The notes: a model not told the origin generated them from the letters alone. A DNA stretch of 55,296 nucleotides from an uncultured Oscillibacter sp. (GCA_950097265.1 CATNDJ010000004.1:53952-109247); one strand, 5' to 3'; counted from the stretch's first letter, positions 23,432 through 31,855 are shown. A program made the numbers and translations.

Positions 23432-24814
23432 TCACAACCCCAGAATCGCCGAGGCGAAGCGGAAGTAAATCAGCAGGGACAGCGCGTCCACAATGGTGGT
23501 GATAAAGGGCGAGGCCATCACCGCCGGGTCGAAGCCGATGCGCTTGGCCAGCAGCGGCAGGGAGCAGCCCACCAGCTTGGCGCAGAGCACCGTCCCCACC
23601 AGGGTGGCGCAGACCACCAGGGCTACCTGGGGCGTCACCGTGGGGTTTTGCAGCAGCCAGCGGTCCACCAGCATCATCTTCACAAAGTTGGCCGCCGCCA
23701 GGCACAAGCCGCAGCAGACGGAGACCCAAAATTCCTTCCAAAGCACCTGGAACAAATCGCTGAACCGGACCTCTCCCAGGGACAACGCCCGGATGACGGC
23801 GGTGGAGGCCTGGGTGCCGCTGTTGCCGCCGGTGCCGGAGAGCATGGGGATGAAGGAGGTCAGAATGGCGCAGGCCATGAGGGACCGCTCAAAGTGGGTC
23901 AGAATGATGCCCGTGAAGGTGGCGGAGAGCATCAGCAGCATCAGCCAGGGAGTCCGGGCCTTCCAGGTCTCGAAGATGCCGGTTTTCAGATAGGGCTTGT
24001 CGCCGGGGAGCATGGCGGCCATCTTTTCGATGTCCTCCGTGACCTCTTCCTGGAGGACGTCGATGGCGTCGTCCACCGTGACGATACCCACCAGGCGCTC
24101 CTCCTTGTCCACCACCGGCAGGGCCAGGAAGTCGTACTTTCCCAGGGCCCGGGCCACGGCCTCCTGGTCGTCCAGGGTCCGGACGGCAATCAGGTTCCGC
24201 TCCATGATGTCCCCGATCACGTCGTCCTCCTCCGCCAGAAGCAGGGTGCGGATGGTCAGAAGGCCGATGAGGTGCCGCCGGTCGTCGATGACATAGCAGA
24301 TGTTGATCGTCTCCTTGTCCGGCCCCGTCCGGCGGATGCGCTTCAGCGCGTCCTCCACCGTCATGGTCTCCTTCAGGTCCACAAACTCCGTGGTCATGAT
24401 GCTCCCGGCGGAGTCCTCGGGGTATTTCAGCACCTCGTTGATGCTCTTGCGCATCTCCGGGTCGCAGTGGCGCAGGATGCGCTTCACCACCCCGGCGGGC
24501 ATCTCCTCCACGATGTCGGCGGCGTCGTCCAGGTAGAGCTCGTCCAGGACCTCCTTCAGCTCCGTGTTGGAAAAGCTGTGAATCAGCAGCTCCTGGTCGT
24601 CGCTGTCCAGCTCCACGAAGACCTCCGCCGCCAGCTCCTTGGGCAGCAGTCGGAAGACCACGGGCACCTTCTCGTCCAGGTCCCGGCAGAGGCCGGCGAT
24701 ATCCGCCGCCTCCATGGTCCCCAGCAGGTCCCGGAGCTCCGCATAACGTTTTCGGCCGAACAGCTCCTCAATTTTTTCCAGCAGCTCCGCCCGTTCCTCG
24801 TGCAGTTCAAACAT
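23432..24814 (-). CDS. mgtE: Magnesium transporter MgtE
   Basis: A 460-residue MgtE: N-terminal superhelical domain (about 1-130), two CBS domains (about 135-255; MTTEFVDLKETMTVEDAL and ERNLIAVRTLDDQEAVA), the plug helix, and five transmembrane helices carrying GTGGNSGTQAST and the final ITTIVDALSLLIYF. The channel imports Mg2+ and is closed by Mg2+ binding to the cytosolic domains. Length is typical. The long leader upstream holds an M-box riboswitch and terminator, so expression should fall when Mg2+ is plentiful. Confidence 0.97.
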   Translation of the reverse strand: MFELHEERAELLEKIEELFGRKRYAELRDLLGTMEAADIAGLCRDLDEKVPVVFRLLPKELAAEVFVELDSDDQELLIHSFSNTELKEVLDELYLDDAADIVEEMPAGVVKRILRHCDPEMRKSINEVLKYPEDSAGSIMTTEFVDLKETMTVEDALKRIRRTGPDKETINICYVIDDRRHLIGLLTIRTLLLAEEDDVIGDIMERNLIAVRTLDDQEAVARALGKYDFLALPVVDKEERLVGIVTVDDAIDVLQEEVTEDIEKMAAMLPGDKPYLKTGIFETWKARTPWLMLLMLSATFTGIILTHFERSLMACAILTSFIPMLSGTGGNSGTQASTAVIRALSLGEVRFSDLFQVLWKEFWVSVCCGLCLAAANFVKMMLVDRWLLQNPTVTPQVALVVCATLVGTVLCAKLVGCSLPLLAKRIGFDPAVMASPFITTIVDALSLLIYFRFASAILGL

Positions 24815-24844
24815 GCCGGGACCTCCTTCCCTCGCGAATGGTGT

Positions 24845-24889
24845 AAAAACGCAAAAATCTCCAATCGTCCCGCGCCGGTACGACTGGAG
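24845..24889 (-). terminator. M-box expression-platform terminator
   Basis: Reading the minus strand, CTCCAGTCGT pairs with ACGATTGGAG and is followed by ATTTTTGCGTTTTT. It lies between the M-box aptamer and mgtE and is the expected off-state hairpin. Confidence 0.85.
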
Positions 24890-24924
24890 AATCTCCCTCT
24901 CTGACAGGCGGGCGCCCCGCCCCT

Positions 24925-25078
24925 ACCGTTCGAGCTTTAGCCTCACAAGGCGGTGAAATCGCGTTAGATGATACCTTGACGTTCGATATCGCCTGTTCAA
25001 ACCAACTGGTGATGTCTCCATCACTTCGCGGCAGCGACCCATATCCTTGTGGCAGCCTTACCTACCGGACCCTATAAA
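24925..25078 (-). promoter_or_regulatory. M-box (ykoK) magnesium riboswitch
   Basis: The minus strand carries the M-box landmarks in order: GGTAGGTAAGGCT, then GGATATGGGTCGCTGCCG, GATGGAGACATC (a hairpin), and near the 3' end GAGGCTAAAGCTC. These match the conserved GTTAGGTGAGGCT...ATATGG...GCTGCTGCC...GCTAAAGCTC arrangement of the family. It lies between a perfect promoter and the mgtE terminator hairpin. Mg2+ binding should promote termination. Confidence 0.9.
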
Positions 25079-25096
25079 GTTTTTCCATGTATATCT

Positions 25097-25125
25097 ATAT
25101 TATGCCTATTTCCCGCCCCTGTCAA
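25097..25125 (-). promoter_or_regulatory. mgtE promoter
   Basis: Minus-strand TTGACA (25120-25125) and TAATAT (25097-25102) with a 17-base spacer. Transcription would start just upstream of the M-box. Confidence 0.8.
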
Positions 25126-25238
25126 GGGCGCGGGCCGGAAAATCAAAGCGCAGAGAGGACCGCCGCTTCCCGGCAGCCCTCTACGTCTTTCGCAGCATCG
25201 CCCCGTCGCTTGTACCCGGGGGAAGAGCGCTCTTTTGC

Positions 25239-26291
25239 CTACTTTTCTCTTGAGAAAACCAAGGTCTGGGGCAGGGCCGCCGGAAGCGGGGGAAGGATCC
25301 TCTGTTCCAGATAGATATCCTTCAGCCGCCGGCCCACCTGTTCCAGGCTCCGGGACTCCGCCACGGCCCGCCCGGCGGCGGTGAGGTCCGGCAGGGTTTT
25401 ATCCAGCAGACCCGATACAATTCGTTGAAATTCTCCGTTGTCCGACGCTTTGTATACATTCTCCCCGTCTTTCAGCCAGCCGCCGTAGACCGGGATGTCC
25501 CGAAGCACCGTGGGCACGCCGCAGGCCAGGGCCTCTAGGACCACGATGCCCTCGGTCTCCTCATGGCTGAGGAAGGCGAACACATCCGCCCCCTGGTAGG
25601 CCTCCCGCAGCTCCTCCCGGCCCACGTAGCCGGGGAAGAGCACGTTGTCCGGGGCGTTTTCCATGGCCCGCACGATCTCCTGGGGAATCAGCTTGGGATT
25701 CGTCCAGCCAAACCAGAGGAATTTCGCCTCCGGGAGGCTCCGGGCCAGCTCCAGAAACTCGGGGAGTCCCTTCCGGGCGATCATGTGGCCCACGGAGACC
25801 ACCACTTTTTCCTCCTCTCCCAGCCCATACCGGGCCCGGAGGGCGGACCGGGCGGCAGAGTCCGGCCGGAAGAAGGCCGTGTCCACGCCGTTGGAGATGC
25901 TGTACACCGGCTTTTTCAGCCCGTAGCTCTCCAGCAGCTCCCGGGAGTACTCCGTGGGCGTCAGCACCACGTCCCCCAGGCCGTAGCAGAAGGTGATCCA
26001 GCGCTTGAACAGGGGCGCCAGGGCGTTGGAGCCCTTGAAGGAGGAGCGGAAGTCCTCCATGGTGGAGTGGCCGTACCAAACCACCTTCCGCCGCCGGAGC
26101 TTGGCCCCCAGGGCGGCCAGCACGGAGTCCGGCAGGATGGTGTTCACGTGGACGGCGGCGGCGTCCGCCGTCCAGCGGTCCGTGGTGGGCACGCCGGAGC
26201 GCCGCAGGCACTCCCGCTGGTGCCGGATGGCCTGTCCCACGCCGCTTTTGCCCACCAGCTTTTCTCCGCCTCCGTAAATGTAGATGCGCAT
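25239..26291 (-). CDS. GT4-family glycosyltransferase (probable glycolipid synthesis)
   Basis: A 350-residue GT-B fold enzyme: MRIYIYGGGEKLVGKSGVGQAI at the N-terminus (acceptor domain with a glycine loop), VVWYGHSTMEDF, SNGVDTAFFRP, VSVGHMIARKGLPEF in the donor domain and the E-x7-E motif (EETEGIVVLEALACGVP). It resembles enzymes that extend glucosyl-diacylglycerol in Gram-positive bacteria. AAGGAGG precedes the ATG at 26291; an upstream in-frame extension is rich in Arg and lacks a site. It lies 214 bases after the TVP38-GT4 pair on the same strand, suggesting a common glycolipid pathway. Exact sugar and linkage are not visible. Confidence 0.84.
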   Translation of the reverse strand: MRIYIYGGGEKLVGKSGVGQAIRHQRECLRRSGVPTTDRWTADAAAVHVNTILPDSVLAALGAKLRRRKVVWYGHSTMEDFRSSFKGSNALAPLFKRWITFCYGLGDVVLTPTEYSRELLESYGLKKPVYSISNGVDTAFFRPDSAARSALRARYGLGEEEKVVVSVGHMIARKGLPEFLELARSLPEAKFLWFGWTNPKLIPQEIVRAMENAPDNVLFPGYVGREELREAYQGADVFAFLSHEETEGIVVLEALACGVPTVLRDIPVYGGWLKDGENVYKASDNGEFQRIVSGLLDKTLPDLTAAGRAVAESRSLEQVGRRLKDIYLEQRILPPLPAALPQTLVFSREK

Positions 26292-26429
26292 ACAACCTCC
26301 TTGCCCCAGTGGTTTGAGCCTGTGTCCGCGTCCGGGGCGCAGGGCTTCCGCTCGCTGGTGCGCCGCTGTTTTCCGGCCTGCGGCCCGCCTGTTTTCTTGA
26401 TGGTCTCCCGATTTTAGGCGCACAAATCC

Positions 26430-26455
26430 AAGCGGACGGCCCGTCCGCTTTTTTT
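26430..26455 (+). terminator. Plus-facing hairpin with T run and no obvious plus-strand gene
   Basis: AAGCGGACG and CGTCCGCTT arms around a GGC-type loop, followed by seven T on the plus strand. All neighbouring genes are on the minus strand, where the T side is weak. It may still end the TVP38 transcript inefficiently or mark an antisense RNA. Confidence 0.6.
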
Positions 26456-26505
26456 ACTCGTATTGAGTCTGTCACGTAAACCGCCGGTCTATGACGGCAA
26501 ATTTT

Positions 26506-27108
26506 TCAAAAGCCAGGGAAGAGCACCTTCCAGAGGGCCACCAGGCCCATGCTGTACAGGGCGATGTTGAAGGGCTTCCCCAGGAGGATGATGGCCGTGT
26601 AGCGCCGCCAGGTCATGCTGGTGGTGCCCGCCAGATAGCAGAGAAAGTCGTCCGGCGCGATGGGCAGGAAGATGGACCAGAAGAAGAGCTTGGCAAAGCG
26701 GTCCCGCTTCTCGGTCCAGGCGTCGTACTTCTCGATGGTCTTCTCGGAGAACAGCAGGTACAGCAGGGGCCGCCCACAGTTCTTCGCCACGGCGAAGGCC
26801 AGGAGAGAGCCGGCGCAGATGCCCACATAGTTATAGGTAAAGCCCCAAATGGGCCCGAAGAGGACCACCCCCACCAGGCACCCCAGGCCCCCCGGCAGGA
26901 TGGGCACCACTACCTGTACGGCCTGGAAAACGGTGAACAGCAGCGCCCCGGCGGGGCCCCATTTGCCCACCAGCTCCTGGAGCTTTTCCTGAGAGGTCAG
27001 GACTCCCGCCTGCCAGCCCCAGACGGCCACCGCCACGCAGATCGCAAAGCCGATGAGGGACGCCGCCTGGAGGGCCCGCTTCTCAATGGGAACCGTTTGC
27101 TGTTTCAT
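26506..27108 (-). CDS. TVP38/TMEM64 (DedA-like) membrane protein
   Basis: A 200-residue integral membrane protein of the SNARE-associated/DedA superfamily. It has about five hydrophobic segments and the family core: VPILPGGLGCLVGVVLFGPIWGF, FAVAKNCGRP, and RDRFAKLFFWSIFLPIAPDDFLCYLAGTTSM with the conserved P-x-D near the end. Superfamily members scramble or flip lipids such as undecaprenyl phosphate or phosphatidylethanolamine. Its ATG overlaps the stop of the upstream glycosyltransferase gene (ATGA), which suggests it works with that enzyme in membrane glycolipid assembly; this is inference. Confidence 0.9.
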   Translation of the reverse strand: MKQQTVPIEKRALQAASLIGFAICVAVAVWGWQAGVLTSQEKLQELVGKWGPAGALLFTVFQAVQVVVPILPGGLGCLVGVVLFGPIWGFTYNYVGICAGSLLAFAVAKNCGRPLLYLLFSEKTIEKYDAWTEKRDRFAKLFFWSIFLPIAPDDFLCYLAGTTSMTWRRYTAIILLGKPFNIALYSMGLVALWKVLFPGF

Positions 27109-28277
27109 GCCGGTATCCTCCCCAGGGAGCTCCGCTCCATTTGCTCCAGGTAGATGGCCTCCACCCGCTCCGCAAAACGCCGGGCGGAGTACTCCTCCCC
27201 GGTTTCCCGGGCGGCCCGGGACAGGGCTTCCCGCCGCTGGGGATGGGCCAGGAAGTCCTCCAGCCGGGCCCGGAAGTCCGTTTCATCGTGATACTGCCAG
27301 CCGTTCTCCCCGTCCCGGACCACGCCCAGCAGACAGGGGTCCGCCCGGCAGAGCACCGGCACCCCGGCGGCCAGGGCTTCGGCGTAGGTGAGGCCCTGGG
27401 TCTCGCTGGTGGAGGCGCTGACAAACAGATCCCCCAGCTGATACCAGTCCGCCACCTGCTCCGCCGGAACCATGCCGGCGAAGACCACATCGGGAGCGGC
27501 AAGCCCCAGGTCTGCCGTCACGCCCTCCAGGCGCTTCCGGTCCGGCCCATCCCCCACCAGGAGCAATGTCACGCCCCCCGGCCCCATGCGGGCCCGGAAA
27601 CGCAGCAGTTCATCTATCCGCTTCTCCTCGGCCAGGCGGCCCACGAAGACCAGGACGGTCCGGTCCCGGGGGATGTCCAGGCTGGCCTTGAGAACATTCT
27701 GCCGCAGAGGGTCCGCCTCGCTCCGGAAGCGCCGCAGGTCAATGCCGGAGGGCACCACGAAGACGGGCTTCTGAACGCCGTAGCCCTGGAGCAGCAGCCG
27801 CACCTTCCCTGTGGGGGCGATGAGGCAGTCCGTGTGGGAGGCGGCCCAGCGGGTGAAGATGGCGGCGGCCTTCTTCCCAAAGCGGACGTTGGGGGAGAAA
27901 TAGTGGGTGTAGTCCTCGTACACCGTGTGATAGGTGTGAACCAGGGGGATCTCCAGTTCCTCGGCGATGCGCCGGGCCAGGAAGAAGGTGGAGAACTCGC
28001 ACTGGGAGTGGACCACGTCGGGGCCCCACTCCACAATTTCCCGGACCCACTTTCCCGCCAGGGCCGTCCGGAGCCGGGCCCCCGGATAGATGAGGCCCGC
28101 CGCCACGGAGCCAAGATACGTCACGCCGTCCCGTTTATAGGACCGGCGGTTCTGGGAGAGGGTCAGCACCCGGACCTCGTGGCCCCGGGCCTCCAGCTCC
28201 CGGCGGAGGTTCTTCACCGAGGTGACCACGCCGTTAACGGCCGGGATGTACCAGTCGGATGTAATCAAGATTTTCAT
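27105..28277 (-). CDS. GT4-family glycosyltransferase, 1,2-diacylglycerol 3-glucosyltransferase-like
   Basis: A 390-residue GT4 enzyme. The N-terminus ITSDWYIPAVNGVVTSVKNL and VVHSQCEFSTFFLARRIAEE, with HTYHTVYEDYTHYFSP, are strongly reminiscent of the diglyceride glucosyltransferases of Gram-positive bacteria. The donor domain has VPSGIDLRRF, LVFVGRLAEEKRIDELL and the SETQGLTYAEALAAGVP E-x7-E motif. It probably makes monoglucosyl-diacylglycerol, an LTA anchor precursor. It is first in an operon with the TVP38 gene (four-base overlap). A promoter with an overlapping inverted repeat lies about 110 bases upstream. Confidence 0.88.
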   Translation of the reverse strand: MKILITSDWYIPAVNGVVTSVKNLRRELEARGHEVRVLTLSQNRRSYKRDGVTYLGSVAAGLIYPGARLRTALAGKWVREIVEWGPDVVHSQCEFSTFFLARRIAEELEIPLVHTYHTVYEDYTHYFSPNVRFGKKAAAIFTRWAASHTDCLIAPTGKVRLLLQGYGVQKPVFVVPSGIDLRRFRSEADPLRQNVLKASLDIPRDRTVLVFVGRLAEEKRIDELLRFRARMGPGGVTLLLVGDGPDRKRLEGVTADLGLAAPDVVFAGMVPAEQVADWYQLGDLFVSASTSETQGLTYAEALAAGVPVLCRADPCLLGVVRDGENGWQYHDETDFRARLEDFLAHPQRREALSRAARETGEEYSARRFAERVEAIYLEQMERSSLGRIPA

Positions 28278-28365
28278 GGCAGACCTCGCTTCTCATGTCT
28301 CAAGTATATTACGGGATACACCGGCGGGATTCTTCATGATTTTTGAAAAATTTTCCCACCTGTGT

Positions 28366-28415
28366 TATTGTACTATCGTATTAGCAATAATAATACAGTT
28401 AATACAGCTTGTCAA
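28366..28415 (-). promoter_or_regulatory. Promoter with overlapping inverted repeat for the GT4-TVP38 operon
   Basis: Minus-strand TTGACA at 28410-28415 and TATTAT at 28387-28392, 17-base spacer. A TATTG...CAATA inverted repeat at 28366-28389 overlaps the -10 and start point. It could be a repressor site. Confidence 0.6.
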
Positions 28416-28491
28416 GGGGGGACGGAAGTTTTTTTCCTGGGCGGGACCCGGTATGTTACCTGACAGCATACACCATTAACTGGAAAAGGAA

Positions 28492-28518
28492 GTTACAAAA
28501 AGGGTACAATTTTGTAAC
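28492..28518. repeat. 9-bp inverted repeat in a non-coding gap
   Basis: GTTACAAAA at 28492-28500 and TTTTGTAAC at 28510-28518 flank nine bases. It stands about 50 bases before the strong promoter at 28571 and between divergent transcripts; an operator is possible. Confidence 0.45.
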
Positions 28519-28570
28519 CCCTCGTTATTTTTGCCGATCTCCCGGGAGAAGAAAAAACGCCCTGTCTCCA

Positions 28571-28598
28571 TTGACAAGGCGGCGGATTTGTGTATAAT
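28571..28598 (+). promoter_or_regulatory. Near-perfect promoter for a putative antisense RNA
   Basis: TTGACA at 28571-28576 and TATAAT at 28593-28598, 16-base spacing. No credible plus-strand gene follows: the next 100 bases lead into a stable hairpin at 28659-28691. Confidence 0.75.
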
Positions 28599-28604
28599 GA
28601 AGAT

Positions 28605-28700
28605 AGAAGGACGCTGCCGCATGGCAGTTGGCCCTCACAGATCAGTCGTGAAAATCACGTTGACCGTTCGGGAGCTAGCCGGACGGTCAACACGCTTTTA
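28605..28700 (+). ncRNA. Putative antitoxin-like small RNA
   Basis: Predicted transcript from the promoter above. It contains GAAGGACGCTGC near its 5' end and a hairpin with GTTGACCGT/ACGGTCAAC arms at 28659-28691, followed by a weak T stretch (CTTTTA). Its 3' part is complementary to the end of the 28-residue peptide gene on the other strand. The only plus-strand reading frame lacks a ribosome-binding site. The 3' end is uncertain. Confidence 0.4.
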
Positions 28701-28773
28701 TGGTGAGTATGCAGGCCCAAAAGGCCAGACACACCAGAAACCGGAGTACTATGTACAGCCGTTTCCTTCCCAT
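28687..28773 (-). CDS. 28-residue hydrophobic peptide, possible type I toxin
   Basis: A very short frame: basic start MGRKRLY, then a single hydrophobic helix (IVLRFLVCLAFWACILTI) and a short KAC end. GGGGGTG lies six bases before the ATG, an almost ideal Firmicute site, and a perfect minus-strand promoter sits about 80 bases upstream. Size, charge pattern and one membrane span resemble membrane-acting type I toxins. The stop codon lies in the hairpin that would end the opposing RNA, so sense and antisense RNAs overlap at their 3' ends, as in TxpA/RatA-type loci. I do not recognise the peptide sequence itself. Confidence 0.5.
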   Translation of the reverse strand: MGRKRLYIVLRFLVCLAFWACILTIKAC

Positions 28774-28850
28774 CAGCTTCACCCCCTTTCGCTGTTCCGC
28801 AAAAGGGAGGGCCAACCGCCTGTTTATGCAGCAGCGTCCTTCTGAACATT

Positions 28851-28879
28851 ATCATACCATCAGCGCCGCGTCTTGTCAA
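28851..28879 (-). promoter_or_regulatory. Promoter of the 28-residue peptide gene
   Basis: Minus-strand TTGACA at 28874-28879 and TATGAT at 28851-28856 with 17-base spacing. The leader (about 28842 to 28807) starts with the same GAAGGACGCTGC motif as the opposing RNA. Confidence 0.75.
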
Positions 28880-29031
28880 ATTTCGGGCCCGCCGGGGGCC
28901 CTTTTTCTATGCCCAGCGTAGCACGGAAATGTGTCCAGAGTCTTTCTGAAATCTTACAGTTCCGTCAGATTGAAAAAGCGGGCCCCGCCGTCGGATTCCT
29001 CCGGACCGGCGGGGCCTGACAAAGAGAGGGC

Positions 29032-31074
29032 TCAATTGCTGCCGCCGACGATCCTGCCGTAGGCCCGGGCCGTCCAGGCGAACACCAGGGCGTAGATCAG
29101 GCAGAACGCCGCCAGGGTCCCCGCCGTGCAGAGGGCGAAGAGCTTCACGTCGTGGAGGTTGAACAGCTCCAGCATCTTGGAGAGCATGGGGAAGGCCATG
29201 AGGATATGGAGCCCCGACGCCCCCAGGGGCAGGAAGAACACCAGGAGAATCTGGCTGTGGATGGAGGCGTTGATTTCCCGCCGGTTCATGCCCACCTGAC
29301 GGAGAATGAGATAGCGCCGCTGGTCCTCGTAGCCCTCGGAGATCTGCTTATAGTAGATGATAAGGACGGTAGCCAGCAGGAAGAGGAGCCCCAGGAAGAC
29401 CCCCAGGAACAGGAACCCGCCGTACATGGCGTAGAACTCCTGGGCATTGTCCTGCTTGCTGGTGAAGCTCACGCCGCCGTCCCGCTTGCTCAGCTCGAAC
29501 ACAAGCCGCTCCGTCTGGGCCAGCTTTTCCTGGTAGCCCTCCCCGGCCAGGTTCATCTGCACCCGGAACTGCCGGGCGCTGCGGGAGGTATCCAGGTCCA
29601 TGATCTTCTCCGCCGTCTCGCGGTCCGCCACCACCAGGAAGAGGGTCGAGTCCTCCTGCCCCAGCAGGGAGGTGGTGGCGTGATGGACGGTTTCTGTGAT
29701 CTGTTCCCGGACGTGGAAGGAGTAAGAGACGCTGTCAACGCCGGTTTCCTTGGGGATGTCCTCCGGCCAGTCGGAGAAATAGCTGGTTATGGTGAAGTCC
29801 GCCGGGAAGTCCGGCAGATTCCGGGGGCAGGCCAGGACCTCGTCCGGGGCCAGGATATAGTCGCTTCCGGTGAGACGGTTGTAGTCCTCCGCCGTCACCA
29901 CCTCCACCTCCGTGCGGAGGCAGTTGGCGATCAGGTTCAGGGAGACCACCCCGTCCCGGACGCCGCAGTAGACCCAATAGCGGGTGTAGTACCGGGAGTC
30001 GGTGAAGCCCCCGGAGGCGTTGGCAGCGGCGTGGACCTCCGCCATGTGGTCCATGGGGTCCCCCGGCATGTTTTCCAGGTCCTGGAGGAACTCGATGTCA
30101 TAAGGGTACATCTCATTCAGGGAGTTCTCCAGGCCGATGTTCAGGGCCACGGTGGTGGACACCGTCACCAGCACCATGGTGGAGAGGATGCAGATGCTGG
30201 CCAGGCCCACGGCGTTCTGCTTCATCCGGTAGAGCAGGCCGGAGACGGCGGTAAAGTGCCGGGTCTGGTAGTAAAATTTCGGGTTGGCCCGGAGGCGCTT
30301 CAAAACGGCGACGGACCCGGCGGTGAAGAGGCAGTAGGTGCCGGTGATGACCAGGATCACCGCGGCGAAAAACCACAGCATGGCCTCGATGGGGTTCTTG
30401 GTAAATATAGCCAGGAAGTACCCGCCTCCCAGGGTCAGCACGCCCAGGATGACCAGCAGCCACTTGGTTCTGGGCTCCCGCTCCCCGGCGGAGGCGCTGT
30501 GGAGCAGGTCCACCGGCTTGGCCCGGCTGAGGCGGAAGAGGTTCAGCACCAGGGTCAGCAGGAACAAAAAGCCAAAGAGCATGGCCGTCTCGGTAATGCC
30601 CAGGAAGGAAATTTCCATGCCGAACTGGGCGGGGATGCGGGCCAGCTTCAGGAGCAGGAGAACCACGGCCTTGGAGAAGAGAATGCCCAGAAGCACGCCC
30701 CCCGCCAGGGTGGCGGCGGCGCAGAACAGGGTCTCCCACAGGCACATCCGGGCGATGTGCCGCTTTTCCAGCCCCAGGATGTTGTACAATCCCAGCTCCC
30801 GCTGGCGGCGCTTCATGACAAAGCTGTTGGCGTAGAGCAGGATGACCGCCGAGAGCCCCGCCGCTACCAGGCAGCCGATTCCGGCGAAGGATTTCAGGTA
30901 CATGGCCCCCCGGACGCCCTCCAGGCCCTGGTTATAGGCCAGAAACCGCAGGATGTAATACATGGCCGCCGTCACCACGCAGGAGAGGAGGTAGGGCCCG
31001 TAGAACCGCCCGTTTCTGGCCAGGTTCACCAGGGCCAGGCGGGGGAAGAAGCCGGACTTACGCACGGGGCTCAC
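29032..31074 (-). CDS. BceB-like ABC transporter permease (FtsX family)
   Basis: A 680-residue permease with about ten transmembrane helices: one at the N-terminus (YLLSCVVTAAMYYILRFL), an FtsX block of three (about 60-190), further helices to about 310, a large extracytoplasmic domain of about 200 residues (about 315-520) and the final FtsX helices (GFLFLGVFLGLLFLLATVLIIYYKQ). This is the architecture of BceB, which works with BceA in detoxification or sensing of peptide antibiotics such as bacitracin. It overlaps the ATPase gene by 17 bases. The usual BceRS two-component genes are not adjacent. Confidence 0.9.
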   Translation of the reverse strand: MSPVRKSGFFPRLALVNLARNGRFYGPYLLSCVVTAAMYYILRFLAYNQGLEGVRGAMYLKSFAGIGCLVAAGLSAVILLYANSFVMKRRQRELGLYNILGLEKRHIARMCLWETLFCAAATLAGGVLLGILFSKAVVLLLLKLARIPAQFGMEISFLGITETAMLFGFLFLLTLVLNLFRLSRAKPVDLLHSASAGEREPRTKWLLVILGVLTLGGGYFLAIFTKNPIEAMLWFFAAVILVITGTYCLFTAGSVAVLKRLRANPKFYYQTRHFTAVSGLLYRMKQNAVGLASICILSTMVLVTVSTTVALNIGLENSLNEMYPYDIEFLQDLENMPGDPMDHMAEVHAAANASGGFTDSRYYTRYWVYCGVRDGVVSLNLIANCLRTEVEVVTAEDYNRLTGSDYILAPDEVLACPRNLPDFPADFTITSYFSDWPEDIPKETGVDSVSYSFHVREQITETVHHATTSLLGQEDSTLFLVVADRETAEKIMDLDTSRSARQFRVQMNLAGEGYQEKLAQTERLVFELSKRDGGVSFTSKQDNAQEFYAMYGGFLFLGVFLGLLFLLATVLIIYYKQISEGYEDQRRYLILRQVGMNRREINASIHSQILLVFFLPLGASGLHILMAFPMLSKMLELFNLHDVKLFALCTAGTLAAFCLIYALVFAWTARAYGRIVGGSN

Positions 31075-31825
31075 CGCCTTGCGTCAGCACCGTCAGGGTG
31101 TCGGAGATTTTGGCGAACTGGGCCTCGGCGCTCTGCCCGCCCCGGTAGAGCTGGTGGTAGACCTGCCCGTCCCGGAGGAAGAGGACCCGCCCGGCGTGGC
31201 TGGCGGCCTTGACGGAGTGGGTGACCATGAGGATGGTCTGGCCCCCCCGGTTGACCTCCCCGAAGAGCTCCAGCAGGTTGTCGGAGGCCCGGGAGTCCAA
31301 GGCCCCGGTGGGCTCGTCGGCCAGGACGATCTGGGGGTCCGTGATAAGGGCCCGGGCCACGGCGCAGCGCTGCTTCTGCCCGCCGGAGACCTCGTAGGGG
31401 TACTTGCTTAAGATGTCGGCGACGCCCAGCTGCTCCGCGATGGGCTGGAGCTTCTTTTTCATCTCCCGGTAGTCCCTCCCCGCCAGGACCAGGGGCAGGA
31501 AGATGTTGTCCTGGAGGGAGAAGGTGTCCAACAGGTTGAAGTCCTGGAACACGAAGCCCAGGTGAGACCGGCGGAAGGCCGCCAGATCCCGCTCCCGGAT
31601 GTCCGAGAGGGCCCGGCCATTGAGAAAGACCTCTCCGGCGGTAGGGCGGTCCAGGGCCGCCAGAATATTTAATAAGGTGGTCTTGCCGGAGCCGGACTCG
31701 CCCATGATGGCCACGTACTCCCCGGGCTCCACGGAGAAGTTCACGTCCGCCAGGGCCGTGACCTGGCTGCCGCCGAAACGGGTGGTGTAGATTTTTTGAA
31801 GGTGCTGTACTTCCAGTAAAGACAT
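31058..31825 (-). CDS. BceA-like ABC transporter ATPase
   Basis: A 255-residue ATPase of the MacB/BceA group. Walker A is GESGSGKTT, Q-loop FVFQDFNLL, signature VSGGQKQR, Walker B IVLADEPTGALDS and the H-loop MVTHS. The start at 31825 has GAGGAGG eight bases upstream; an in-frame upstream start would include the -10 region. Together with the permease it forms a peptide-antibiotic resistance or sensing transporter. The operator at 31913-31930 upstream of its promoter suggests activation by a BceR-type regulator encoded elsewhere. Confidence 0.93.
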   Translation of the reverse strand: MSLLEVQHLQKIYTTRFGGSQVTALADVNFSVEPGEYVAIMGESGSGKTTLLNILAALDRPTAGEVFLNGRALSDIRERDLAAFRRSHLGFVFQDFNLLDTFSLQDNIFLPLVLAGRDYREMKKKLQPIAEQLGVADILSKYPYEVSGGQKQRCAVARALITDPQIVLADEPTGALDSRASDNLLELFGEVNRGGQTILMVTHSVKAASHAGRVLFLRDGQVYHQLYRGGQSAEAQFAKISDTLTVLTQGGEPRA

Positions 31826-31855
31826 ATCGGGTTCCTCCTCTTGGGTGATGAGCCG

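Noticed and set aside
25047-25384. Small plus-strand frames over the M-box and mgtE promoter
   Set aside because: The region is explained by the riboswitch leader and promoter on the minus strand; no start site supports these frames.
28531-28845. A 104-codon plus-strand frame across the small-peptide locus
   Set aside because: No ribosome-binding site, starts before the promoter, and its composition is not protein-like; the RNA is better seen as non-coding.
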